NCBI GenBank assembly: GCA_028699065.1
Contig: JAQVVH010000001.1
Location: forward strand, 287,500 to 351,499
Direction of reading: 5' to 3'
Source: Gallionella sp.
Lineage (GTDB): Bacteria; Pseudomonadota; Gammaproteobacteria; Burkholderiales; Gallionellaceae
DNA length: 64,000 nucleotides
A program made the translations under genes and the position numbers. The notes under the pieces are model-generated. The model made no database searches, was not told the origin of the DNA, and worked only from the letters and a program-made list of their open reading frames with translations. Of this stretch, positions 27,737 through 36,099 are shown one piece after another. How positions within the stretch are numbered: the stretch's first letter is position 1; every line of letters begins with the position of its first letter.

Positions 27737-27864
27737 GCCTTTGCGGAACGCCATCATGTATTGAAATCTGGCAGATTAGCTAACCAGACGTTGACGTCTG
27801 AATTCTCAGGTCTGCACAGCTTTTCGTGGAGTCTCGCTGGAATGATGAGTTAGAAATGTTGCAG

Positions 27865-28803
27865 TCAAAGTAGGCTCGGTTGCTGCTCTTCAAGTGCTTT
27901 TTGTGCTTCTTCTTGCGTTACCTGAACATGCTCGATACGCAATAGCTTGTTTGCGATTGCTGGTTGGAATGAATCAAGAAGTCGTTCATAACGACCGGCG
28001 CGTGACTCTTGATCGAAGTCGGTTGACACAATAACCAAGATCAACTCTGCATTTGTGTTTTTCGCCTGCCGATAAAGATTGATTTTTGACAGCATGATGT
28101 AGAGACTATCCATGACCATCGGGCTAGTCATGTCACGGTGCCGTACCTCGACAAATCGCTCAACATCTGTTCCCTTCAAAAAGCAATCAAATACCACTCG
28201 ACGTTCCATGATCGGGTCAATCCCATGGAATGCAGTTGAAAACTCTGCGCCGTAAATAATCGAGGACTCAGGCAGCGAAAGACCAGCGATAAATTTCCGA
28301 AGGCCAATTTCTTCTGCCGATCTTCGCTGGCGGTTCCTTTGCCTGAACACATCCTCTCTAGATTGCCCCTGAGTGGCTGTATCTGGTGACGGCGTTTCTT
28401 CAGTCGTTGCTTCGTCTTTGGGCTCTGTTGCTGGAACGACCCCGAGCAACTTAAGCCATGCCTCTGGCGGAGCATTGAACGTATTGTTTACTTGGGACTG
28501 CTGGATGTTTGAGACGATCTGAAATAGGTTTTGTCGCAGCTCTTTGTTTTCTTCCTTTACGGTCGCATTCTCTTCCTTCTTCTTTGCGACCTCTTTTGTC
28601 AGGCTAAGTATCTTGCCGATACTTAATTGATTGAAAGATTCAGATAGCACGAGCACAACAATGATCAGTATGACCGTGATGATGCCGCCGGTAATTCCAT
28701 ATTGGGGCTGGCCAAATGCAAAGCTGATACCAACCAATACGGCGAGCGCGACAACAAGGATTGATATCAGCGTTCGCACGAAGTAGTTTGGGCGGTCGTC
28801 CAT
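27865..28803 (-). CDS. Membrane-anchored coiled-coil protein of unknown function, possible nuclease-like C-terminus
   Basis: 312 residues. Two N-terminal membrane helices (LISILVVALAVLVGISFAF and IITVILIIVVLVL, residues 11-55), a charged coiled coil (EVAKKKEENATVKEENKELR, about 68-90), a Pro/Thr/Glu-rich linker, and a C-terminal alpha/beta domain with VVFDCFLKG then RFVEVRHRD and AELILVIVSTD. The D...ExR spacing is reminiscent of a PD-(D/E)XK core with Arg replacing Lys, but I cannot assign the family. No operon partner overlaps. Confidence 0.6.
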   Translation of the reverse strand: MDDRPNYFVRTLISILVVALAVLVGISFAFGQPQYGITGGIITVILIIVVLVLSESFNQLSIGKILSLTKEVAKKKEENATVKEENKELRQNLFQIVSNIQQSQVNNTFNAPPEAWLKLLGVVPATEPKDEATTEETPSPDTATQGQSREDVFRQRNRQRRSAEEIGLRKFIAGLSLPESSIIYGAEFSTAFHGIDPIMERRVVFDCFLKGTDVERFVEVRHRDMTSPMVMDSLYIMLSKINLYRQAKNTNAELILVIVSTDFDQESRAGRYERLLDSFQPAIANKLLRIEHVQVTQEEAQKALEEQQPSLL

Positions 28804-29081
28804 GAGTTATCCGGCAGTTCTAACAGTTATTAGGCGGACGCACCGGTCCGCAAAATTAAGAATGGTGAGGCGAGCGAAAATTTCTTAACCTTTTGACTCA
28901 TTGGCGGCCTAACGCAATCGCCTGTCTGCGTACGCATAATAATACGGACAGGCTCGGATGTCTCCAACATGGCAATAAGCGGAAGAGGCCTGCCTCTTCC
29001 CTGAATTACCACTCCGCCCAATCACCAGCCACTGCCCTGCTGGCGCTTGCGCCAACAAGCGGAACACCCTGCAACACGGAG

Positions 29082-29939
29082 TTAGCCAACAGGTTTAGCA
29101 ACTTTGACTTCAACGAAATTGACGAATGCCGAACACACGACTAGGAAGAACTTGGCATCCTCGAACTGCACGCTTTCAGACTCCATGAGGGCATGACGAA
29201 TGCCACCCTCGTCGGACGTGTAGCCGTAAAGGCTGCTGAACGCCGCCCTCAGGGAAGGATGTAGTTGAATTTCATCTTCGAGCTTCTTTATCAACTGCCC
29301 GAGCGTCCCCTTCTCTGCACCTGTGGCAATGGCAGCCAGACTTTCGACCGCCGAAATTGACTCCTTGATAGAGTTTCGATAATCGGGAGCTTCACGGCTC
29401 GACAGGAGTTCCAGCGCGCGCCGAAGATGAATGCGAACCGGCCCCAATGCCGTCTCAAGCGCACGTTCGATTTCGTCGACCTCATCTTGTTCGGTGATAC
29501 GCGAGATGAGACCATCAACGAAACGGTAGGCCGAGATTTCCTTCTCTAGCGTTTGGTTGCACGAAGCGATGAAGTTGTCTTTGAATTGGTAACGCTCGTA
29601 GTTGTTTACAACAAATTCGAGGAAGTCATACACCGCATACCACTCGCAGCCGAAAAAATATTTCCTGATCTGCCCATAAACCTTGTCCCAATCATCGTCG
29701 AGTTGGTCTAGTGGTTTCTTGAAGTACCCGAACCACAAGCGCTTGCAAAGCGAGCTGATCTCTTTGTTCGACCCACTCGATAGGTAGTGGCCCCCATAGC
29801 CCCCGGTGGAGGGACGCATGTGATCCCATACAAATATCTTCAGCAGACTCCAGAGAGCATTTCGCAGCGGCTCGTCAATCGAGTCAATCTGGACAATTTC
29901 TCGGACCTTTTTGTACCCATACCGTTCGGAAAACCGCAT
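29082..29939 (-). CDS. AbiJ-NTD4-like protein (candidate abortive infection / HEPN-type)
   Basis: 285 residues. The N-terminus (MRFSERYGYKKVREIVQIDS, then LRNALWSLL) is the pattern of the AbiJ_NTD4 domain found in abortive-infection-type proteins; the C-terminal half (RNSIKESISAVESLAAIA, then GGIRHALM) resembles the HEPN-like domain often paired with it. Family members are predicted RNA-targeting defence proteins, but activity is not established. The stop codon lies in GGCTAAC, the 5' core of a possible attC site. Confidence 0.65.
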   Translation of the reverse strand: MRFSERYGYKKVREIVQIDSIDEPLRNALWSLLKIFVWDHMRPSTGGYGGHYLSSGSNKEISSLCKRLWFGYFKKPLDQLDDDWDKVYGQIRKYFFGCEWYAVYDFLEFVVNNYERYQFKDNFIASCNQTLEKEISAYRFVDGLISRITEQDEVDEIERALETALGPVRIHLRRALELLSSREAPDYRNSIKESISAVESLAAIATGAEKGTLGQLIKKLEDEIQLHPSLRAAFSSLYGYTSDEGGIRHALMESESVQFEDAKFFLVVCSAFVNFVEVKVAKPVG

Positions 29940-30063
29940 CTGGTCTCCTGCTAGCTAATGTTAAAAGTATCTGGCCGACGTAGGCCAAAGGCCAGGGCTA
30001 ACTTGCAAGCGTAACTTGCAGGCTGCTCTATGGAACAAGAAGTTAACACTCAAGTTGCATGAC

Positions 30064-30219
30064 ATCCAGCCGCCTCTATCCAACAACGCCTTTCACAAAA
30101 CCGATCCATGAATCAAAACGCTGCGTAATAATCACCTACCTGCCCTTGCCGAAAAGCGACCGGCTTCTTTCCACGCTGCTATGCAATTCGAGGATTTTGT
30201 GCCGAGAGGCTGGTAATCG
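30064..30219. repeat. 156 bp direct repeat, copy B
   Basis: Second copy of the repeat at 27581-27736, in the gap between the AbiJ-like and FRG genes. Beyond it both copies continue into a shorter shared motif (aaccagacgtt). Confidence 0.8.
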
Positions 30220-30256
30220 AAACCAGACGTTCAACGTTTGTTCAGGCCGCAACCCA

Positions 30257-31393
30257 TCAGGGCCGTCGCACCTGCGGCGAATTGTTAAGAAGCGCCGAAT
30301 TAACTGACTCAATCTGCTCCGCCAGCTCCACAATTTCCTGACGTGCTAGAGCCAGCTCTCCGGCTTGAACCTTTTCGGGTGTGTGAACCGCAGTATTGCG
30401 GAGCCTACGCACCCGATCTAAACGACCGAGCACATCCGAGCTAATCAGTTCAGCGTTTTGAAGAATGCGCAGCGCCTCATGCGCCGAATAAACCTTTTCT
30501 GATCTAGATCGCGCGATATTCATAAGATGCGCCTCTAGGCCAACCCATGCCTGCAACAAGAGCCCTAGCCTTCCTGGATCTAACTCGGTACCAATTTCCT
30601 CACCTATGTCATCACACAGCGCCTGAATTTTGTCGTCTTTTGGATATAGAGCAATCTTAGGTATTGGATCAAACCCGGAACCCCAAAAGGACTTTCCATT
30701 GGAAAATTGAAACTTCGCAATTAGGCGTGCGTTGAAATCAAATTCATCCTTTGAGTGGAAGTCTGTTGTCGACTCATCCGTCCCAACAAGATAGCCCTCT
30801 TGGTAATAAGGCCTCAATGCATCCGGAGGACAAATGCTCAAGAGCCTGATATTAACCAAGTCATGTTCAGAGTTAATTGAGATTCTGTTGGTTAAGTATG
30901 GGAGACCAAAAACAAAGAAATATGCATCAGCCTTGTCCTTGTTCAAAGCTGCGAAGCTACATGCAACCCTAGCCGACTGACTGAAATCCAATAGCGGTGT
31001 TGGACATACCTCATAATGTTGGAGGATGCTCCACTGAATATAGCGTCGCTTTCTTACATCCGAAGCACCTTCAATCTTGTTTTTTGAGAATGCATCTACT
31101 AATCGCTTTGAAGCACTGGCTAGTATGTCAAAGCGAGCCTCAAGCTCCGCTTTCGCTAGGCGCTCGCCTCTATAGATTGATGGATAAAATGACGAGGCAT
31201 CCGACTTGTTTCTGTAATCAGAGGATTGCCCTCTAAAAAATAGAAGATGATCCCTATTGAGATAGGATAGCCGAGCAATGTGACTCATCAACTCTCGAAA
31301 CGTCTTCACCGGACACGCATCAACCTTACGAATATCCTCATCTCCGTAGGCGGACTTTAGGTCCGGCGTTAACTGCCCTGAAATCTTGCGCAT
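30257..31393 (-). CDS. FRG-domain protein with C-terminal HEPN-like RNase motif
   Basis: 378 residues. The FRG domain covers about residues 30-240 (LLFFRGQSSDYRN, WSILQHYEVCPTPLLDFSQS, ACSFAAL). The C-terminal 100 residues are helical and contain RVRRLRNTAVHTPEKV, whose RNTAVH fits the HEPN R-x4-H RNase signature. FRG domains occur in putative phage-defence and toxin proteins. The fusion suggests a single-chain effector in which FRG senses or binds and HEPN cuts RNA (inference). Surrounded by other HEPN-type genes on the same strand. Confidence 0.75.
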   Translation of the reverse strand: MRKISGQLTPDLKSAYGDEDIRKVDACPVKTFRELMSHIARLSYLNRDHLLFFRGQSSDYRNKSDASSFYPSIYRGERLAKAELEARFDILASASKRLVDAFSKNKIEGASDVRKRRYIQWSILQHYEVCPTPLLDFSQSARVACSFAALNKDKADAYFFVFGLPYLTNRISINSEHDLVNIRLLSICPPDALRPYYQEGYLVGTDESTTDFHSKDEFDFNARLIAKFQFSNGKSFWGSGFDPIPKIALYPKDDKIQALCDDIGEEIGTELDPGRLGLLLQAWVGLEAHLMNIARSRSEKVYSAHEALRILQNAELISSDVLGRLDRVRRLRNTAVHTPEKVQAGELALARQEIVELAEQIESVNSALLNNSPQVRRP

Positions 31394-31481
31394 ATCTCTC
31401 TTAGGCTCCTAATGTAGAGGTGATGAAGATCGGAGCGGGAACCAACCAGCGGCTGGTTGGCCGACGTACCCGACCGCCATG

Positions 31482-32129
31482 TTATGCATCTTTTCTGCCA
31501 CGGTATTCAGTGATTTTCTTCGGCAGGGTGTAGAGGTAATCCAACAGAAAGTCCAAGAATCCAACGATGTCTGTTGCATCCTTTGGGACGGTTGGTGGTT
31601 GTTCTAGATTTGGATGCGCGGAATCATTTCCAAGCTCACGGACGTTATGAGACCACTCCTGCATGATTGGCGGCAAGATTCCTTTACTAGCAAGGTAGTC
31701 AATTTCCTGTTTTAGATTTGCGCCTTTCGCGTCGTGGGAACGCAGCGCGAGTTGCAACGCACTCCTAGCCATTACTGCTGCTGCATCCCAATTTCTGTCC
31801 TCCAGATTTCGTTTGGCTTGTAGCCAAAATCTGCCGATGGCTTCGGGGTACTGTTCTGGTGCCCTCTCATATTTCAGCGGCCATGGCTGCACATGATATG
31901 AGTGCAAACGATCCCCCGCTGACCAGAAAACTTGCACATAGGATGAGCAGTTGCCACACTTTAAAGTGTCAAAATTTAGGACTTTGCTACCGTTTGGCTG
32001 CTTTTTCTCAGCGTGAAATTCGGTAGAAAAGTTTCCTTCTTCCATGCAAAAGGGGCACGTAATGCGATAGACGGCCAATCTTGTGCCGTCGTACCCAGAC
32101 CATTCCCCAAGATTCCACCAGCTATTCAT
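31482..32129 (-). CDS. DUF4145 protein with zinc-ribbon N-terminus
   Basis: 215 residues. Four cysteines in ITCPFCMEE and LKCGNCSS form a probable zinc ribbon (residues 25-60); the C-terminal half has the DUF4145 pattern (DAAAVMARSALQLAL, IMQEWSHNVRELGNDSAHPN), a HEPN-related helical domain. DUF4145 proteins are common accessory genes, sometimes in restriction or defence loci. The stop codon falls within GCATAAC and the region before the start ends GCGTTATGC, both like integron attC cores. Confidence 0.75.
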   Translation of the reverse strand: MNSWWNLGEWSGYDGTRLAVYRITCPFCMEEGNFSTEFHAEKKQPNGSKVLNFDTLKCGNCSSYVQVFWSAGDRLHSYHVQPWPLKYERAPEQYPEAIGRFWLQAKRNLEDRNWDAAAVMARSALQLALRSHDAKGANLKQEIDYLASKGILPPIMQEWSHNVRELGNDSAHPNLEQPPTVPKDATDIVGFLDFLLDYLYTLPKKITEYRGRKDA

Positions 32130-32220
32130 TCGGAGACCTCATTTGAGACGCATAACGCAAAGCTAATCGGCGCTGAGCAGCTTTGTCGCGCAGCGTCCAG
32201 CGACCGCCGGCTTATGTCTC

Positions 32221-32628
32221 TTAGCCACCAAAATTTGCTGCTGCAAGATAAGCCTCTCCGGTTTGTGATGCGTGGCGCCTAACACGTGAAATGATGTCGC
32301 GCAAGGATAAGGTCCCTGACAAAAACATGTAGATGTGCATGGCATCAAACAGCAAAAGAGTTGTCTTTCGACCGGATGCCTGGCTTATGGCAACACCGGA
32401 ATACCCCGATATGGACACCATGATTCCCATGGTATTGTCAGCCTTAGCCGACCAGAATATCGCTAACATCAGTATCTCCTTAAAAGCGCGGAATTGTTCG
32501 GTAAAACTGAGTCTGTGTAATCTGGAATCGCCGCCATAGCGCGCTACGAAGCGGGTAAAACTGCCCCACGGCACGAACTCCATGATCTGTACAAACAGCA
32601 TCTTGCCCACATTTACAGCGCACCTCAA
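32221..32628 (-). pseudogene. Chimeric remnant: IS4-family transposase N-terminus fused to a nuclease-like C-terminus
   Basis: 135 residues. The first 45 (MLFVQIMEFVPWGSFTRFVA, then ARYGGDSRLHRLSFTEQFRAF) match the DUF4372 N-terminus of IS4-family transposases. From about residue 50 the sequence changes to KADNTMGIMVSISGYSGVAI and ISRVRRHASQTGEAYLA, which looks like the C-terminal end of a restriction-endonuclease-like protein. Neither protein is complete, so this is a deletion scar rather than a gene. Confidence 0.6.
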
Positions 32629-32770
32629 GAGATTTCAATCTCTGGTCGTTACTTGAACCGGAGGCAAGGTAAACTGATTTCAAATTGGCACCAAAACATT
32701 TGCGCCTTGCCGTTATTTAGCTTCGTGGCGGGAATGAGTAACTTAACCGGACACTAATGATATGGAATAT

Positions 32771-33355
32771 TCATTGCCGAACGTTTGAGTCCTCCTTACC
32801 GAAGCGAAGCAATCCACGCTGTTTTTCCAGAACAAGGTAGTACATTGGTGAGGTAATTAGCTTCTCGCCATAGTGGTACTCAAGGTAGAAGCGAGGGATG
32901 AAAGCCATTTCTCCGGTATTAAATTTTTGTAGTGAAGTTTCCAGCTCTTCCTTGTAACCCTCTACGGAATTTGGCAAATTCATGATTCGATTAATTCCTG
33001 TGAACAGATTGAGCGGAAAAGTGTATCTAGTGTTGTGCGGAATTTTTTGGGCTCCAGATATCAAATTACCTGAAAAAGCAGTGGGTTTGCTTTCTGTGGA
33101 AAAAATCACCCTAACCTGAGTTGCCGGTTTGCGACCAATGTTCTGTACGGTAAGCAGATAATCGGCATTCCTTTTTTCAACGGCAAGAGCAACGAGTTCT
33201 GGTGAATCCTCTGCTTGTTGCTTCTCGACATAGTTTTCGACCGTATCCTGAAATTCCTTGTCGCCTTGAGTTTGTTGATATGACCCGTAAAACATCAAGA
33301 TCGTCCCGAGAATTGAAACGACGCCCCCTACGATCTGCCATGCATTCATCTGCAC
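32771..33355 (-). CDS. Single-pass membrane protein of unknown function
   Basis: 194 residues. One N-terminal membrane helix (IVGGVVSILGTILMFYGSY, residues 8-26), then a soluble beta-rich domain (VALAVEKRNADYLLTVQNIG, QVRVIFSTES) with an Ig-like look. I recognise no family. AT-rich relative to the core genes and set in the accessory run between the unknown gene at 33568 and the transposase scar; no overlap with neighbours. Confidence 0.55.
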   Translation of the reverse strand: MQMNAWQIVGGVVSILGTILMFYGSYQQTQGDKEFQDTVENYVEKQQAEDSPELVALAVEKRNADYLLTVQNIGRKPATQVRVIFSTESKPTAFSGNLISGAQKIPHNTRYTFPLNLFTGINRIMNLPNSVEGYKEELETSLQKFNTGEMAFIPRFYLEYHYGEKLITSPMYYLVLEKQRGLLRFGKEDSNVRQ

Positions 33356-33567
33356 CTCCTGCTGAGCTAGCCACTTGTAAAGATTAATAGCTGATCAAGA
33401 TATCACGCAAGGTAATCCATCTCTGGGCAAGCCAACATTTAAGTCCATGCTGGACTTGTTCAATGACAAAACAGAAAGCCCTTTACCTCCATCCAGTCGC
33501 GATTAACCAAGTTGATTGCACCGATCGCGTCTACATCCTTTGCCTGTTGCGTTCAGTATACGGAACG

Positions 33568-34473
33568 TTAGTTAGCTCTAAAACTTTGCGCGCGGTATTC
33601 AGCAAGCAAGCGTTCATCCTCTTGGGCCATAGTGGACCAATTAAGCGTGCCGTCGTCATTTTTTGTGGCAGTCGGCCGATTCATGAGTTTGGCGTAGTAG
33701 TTTTTGTTGTTATAGAAATGCAGACGGGGCCTGCCGTTTTGGTTTGAAACCGAGCGCCGTATCAAAACTTGGTAATTGCCCATGTGACAGAAGGTTATGG
33801 GTGCAATTATCAATCCGCTTGTCAGCGGGCAATTTTTTGCAGCGACCAGATAATCATGTGTTCCAACGAGAGTGAGGAAATACATTGAGTTGAAAAAAGC
33901 ACCCAAGTCCATTTCGGAGCCAACCAAATAAAGGTCGAAGCGAACTGATTGGCAATCACCAGTGGATATGATGTGTCCGCTTTTTGTCACGGGGTTCGTC
34001 AGTGCCCATTGATTGGCATAGCCGGTTTCAAGGCTAAAAAGTGGAACTGGGTGATAAGTATCGGACGGAAGTTGCAGACTGTCGTCAATCAGATTGATGT
34101 AACCCGTCGTTGCTTTGATGTGCACTTTTGGGTTCTGGCCATTTTTTTGCCCGCCGTGGTAAGTCAGGTTAACCCCATCACGCAATATTGCAATTTGCGG
34201 GTCTGAAGGCTGATCCCGCCACACCCAGGCACGCTTGATCCCATAGGTAATGATCTTGATCTGTGCGTGTTTTGTATCAAGGAACTTCTGAGTTTCGCTC
34301 TTGACCACTATTTTCAATAGCTTTTGTCCATACTGATTGGTCAGATAGAGCACTCTCCGATTCTCTGGTTCGTGTGCCAGCATGGTAATGCCACCGTCAG
34401 GATTCAAGCTTTGTGGAGTGAATAGACTCATTTTGACCGGAAATAAATCAGAGATTTCTTTAGGTGCAACCAT
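33568..34473 (-). CDS. Hypothetical protein
   Basis: 301 residues, ATG at 34473, only 36 bp downstream of the rmlC stop on the same strand. No signal peptide or membrane helix; beta-rich soluble composition with GGITMLAHEPENRRVLYLT near residue 28 and a Cys-containing loop (AAKNCPLTSG). I do not recognise the family. The composition is unlike the GC-rich rml genes, so it probably belongs to the accessory run rather than the polysaccharide operon, although it could be cotranscribed. Confidence 0.55.
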   Translation of the reverse strand: MVAPKEISDLFPVKMSLFTPQSLNPDGGITMLAHEPENRRVLYLTNQYGQKLLKIVVKSETQKFLDTKHAQIKIITYGIKRAWVWRDQPSDPQIAILRDGVNLTYHGGQKNGQNPKVHIKATTGYINLIDDSLQLPSDTYHPVPLFSLETGYANQWALTNPVTKSGHIISTGDCQSVRFDLYLVGSEMDLGAFFNSMYFLTLVGTHDYLVAAKNCPLTSGLIIAPITFCHMGNYQVLIRRSVSNQNGRPRLHFYNNKNYYAKLMNRPTATKNDDGTLNWSTMAQEDERLLAEYRAQSFRAN

Positions 34474-34509
34474 CCCCCACCTGCCCGTTCTTGCCCGTAA
34501 GCAATATCC

Positions 34510-35058
34510 TCACGCAAACACCTCGGCCTGTTTGAAGGGCGTACCCGCAGCATCCTTGGCCGAGAGCAAGGGCGTGAGGCCGTTCAACTGCCAGTCGATG
34601 GCCAGATCGGGGTCGTTCCACAGAATGCAGCGCTCATATTGCGGCGCCCAGTAGTCGGTGGTTTTGTAGAGGAAATCGGCGCTTTCCGAGAGCACCACGA
34701 AACCATGCGCAAAGCCCGGCGGTATCCAGAGCTGCTTGTGGTTGTCTTCATTCAGAATGACGCTTTCCCATTGTCCGAAGGTCGGGGAGGAGTGGCGAAC
34801 ATCCACCGCGACATCCAGCACCTCGCCTTTGACCACCCGTACCAGTTTGCCCTGGGCTTGCTGGATCTGGTAGTGCAGGCCGCGTAATACGCCTTGGGCC
34901 GAACGGGAATGGTTATCCTGCACGAAATCCGGCTGGAAACCGGTGGCATCCAGAAACACCTTGCGGTTGAAGCTTTCGAAGAAGAAGCCCCGGCTGTCGC
35001 CGAAGACCTTGGGTTCGAGGATCAGGACACCGGGCAATTTGGTGGGGGTGATGTTCAT
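34510..35058 (-). CDS. rfbC: dTDP-4-dehydrorhamnose 3,5-epimerase
   Basis: 182 residues, cupin family. Key features are the catalytic His in GVLRGLHYQ, the DNHSRSAQGVLRG strand, VDVRHSSPTFGQW, the WIPPGFAHGF motif and the Tyr in DFLYKTTDYW. Converts dTDP-4-keto-6-deoxyglucose to the L-lyxo form for dTDP-L-rhamnose. rmlA lies 28 bp upstream; rmlB and rmlD are not in the window. Confidence 0.95.
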   Translation of the reverse strand: MNITPTKLPGVLILEPKVFGDSRGFFFESFNRKVFLDATGFQPDFVQDNHSRSAQGVLRGLHYQIQQAQGKLVRVVKGEVLDVAVDVRHSSPTFGQWESVILNEDNHKQLWIPPGFAHGFVVLSESADFLYKTTDYWAPQYERCILWNDPDLAIDWQLNGLTPLLSAKDAAGTPFKQAEVFA

Positions 35059-35086
35059 AGTGCGGTATGGTCGATTTTGGAGTTAA

Positions 35087-35959
35087 TTATTGACCTTCCT
35101 GCAGCAATTGCAGGAGGTATTGGCCGTAGCCATTCTTGCTCAAGGGTTGCGCCAGCTTTTGCAGCTGGGCGGCATCGATAAAACCCTTGCGCCAGGCAAT
35201 CTCTTCCGGACAGGCGATCTTTTGCCCCTGCCGTTGTTCGATGGTCTGGATGAAGTTGGAAGCATCGATCAGGGATTCGTGGGTGCCGGTATCCAGCCAG
35301 GCAAAGCCTCGGCCCATGACTTCGACGGAAAGCTTGCCGGCTTCCAGATAGGTGCGGTTGACATCGGTGATTTCCAGCTCGCCCCGGGCCGAGGGTTTGA
35401 TACCCTTGGCAATCCTCACGACATCGTTGTCGTAGAAGTACAGGCCGGTGACGGCATAGTGGGACTTGGGCTTGGCCGGTTTCTCTTCCAGGCTGATCGC
35501 CTTGCCCTCGGCATCGAAGCCAACGACGCCATAGCGTTCCGGGTCATGCACCCGGTAGGCGAAGACGGTGCCGCCTTCGGCTTTGTTGGCGGCAGAGGCC
35601 AACAGGGTTTCAAAACCATCGCCATAGAAGATGTTGTCCCCCAACACCAGCGCACAGCTGTCATTCCCGATAAACGATTCCCCGATCAGGAACGCCTGGG
35701 CCAAGCCATCCGGTGAGGGTTGTTCGGCATAGGAAAGATTAATGCCCCACTGGTTGCCGTTCCCCAGCAGCATCTCGAAACGCGGCAGGTCATGCGGGGT
35801 GGAGATGATCAGAATGTCGCGGATACCCGCCAGCATCAGGGTGCTGAGCGGGTAGTAGATCATGGGCTTGTCGTAGATCGGCAGCAGTTGCTTGGAGACG
35901 GCTTGCGTTACCGGATACAACCGGGTGCCGGAACCCCCGGCGAGGATGATGCCTTTCAT
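35087..35959 (-). CDS. rfbA: Glucose-1-phosphate thymidylyltransferase
   Basis: 290 residues. GT-A nucleotidyltransferase with the signature [44 protein letters not shown] and [11 protein letters not shown]. Forms dTDP-glucose from glucose 1-phosphate and dTTP, the first step of the dTDP-deoxysugar route, and is normally inhibited by dTDP-rhamnose. Paired with rfbC at the downstream end of the polysaccharide locus. Confidence 0.95.
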   Translation of the reverse strand: MKGIILAGGSGTRLYPVTQAVSKQLLPIYDKPMIYYPLSTLMLAGIRDILIISTPHDLPRFEMLLGNGNQWGINLSYAEQPSPDGLAQAFLIGESFIGNDSCALVLGDNIFYGDGFETLLASAANKAEGGTVFAYRVHDPERYGVVGFDAEGKAISLEEKPAKPKSHYAVTGLYFYDNDVVRIAKGIKPSARGELEITDVNRTYLEAGKLSVEVMGRGFAWLDTGTHESLIDASNFIQTIEQRQGQKIACPEEIAWRKGFIDAAQLQKLAQPLSKNGYGQYLLQLLQEGQ

Positions 35960-36099
35960 GCGGAGGTCCTGTTCGTGTAGTTGTTTTGCTTTATTTAGAT
36001 TTGGCTCAATATTTCGAAATATTTACCAATCACCAATTGGTCTGAAAACTCATGCTCCACCTTGCCCCCTCCGGAAACATACTATGCGCCCGAATCGAA

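Noticed and set aside
28830..29021. 63-codon minus-strand frame between the coiled-coil and AbiJ-like genes
   Set aside because: It covers the palindromic attC-like spacer and has no recognisable features or ribosome site.
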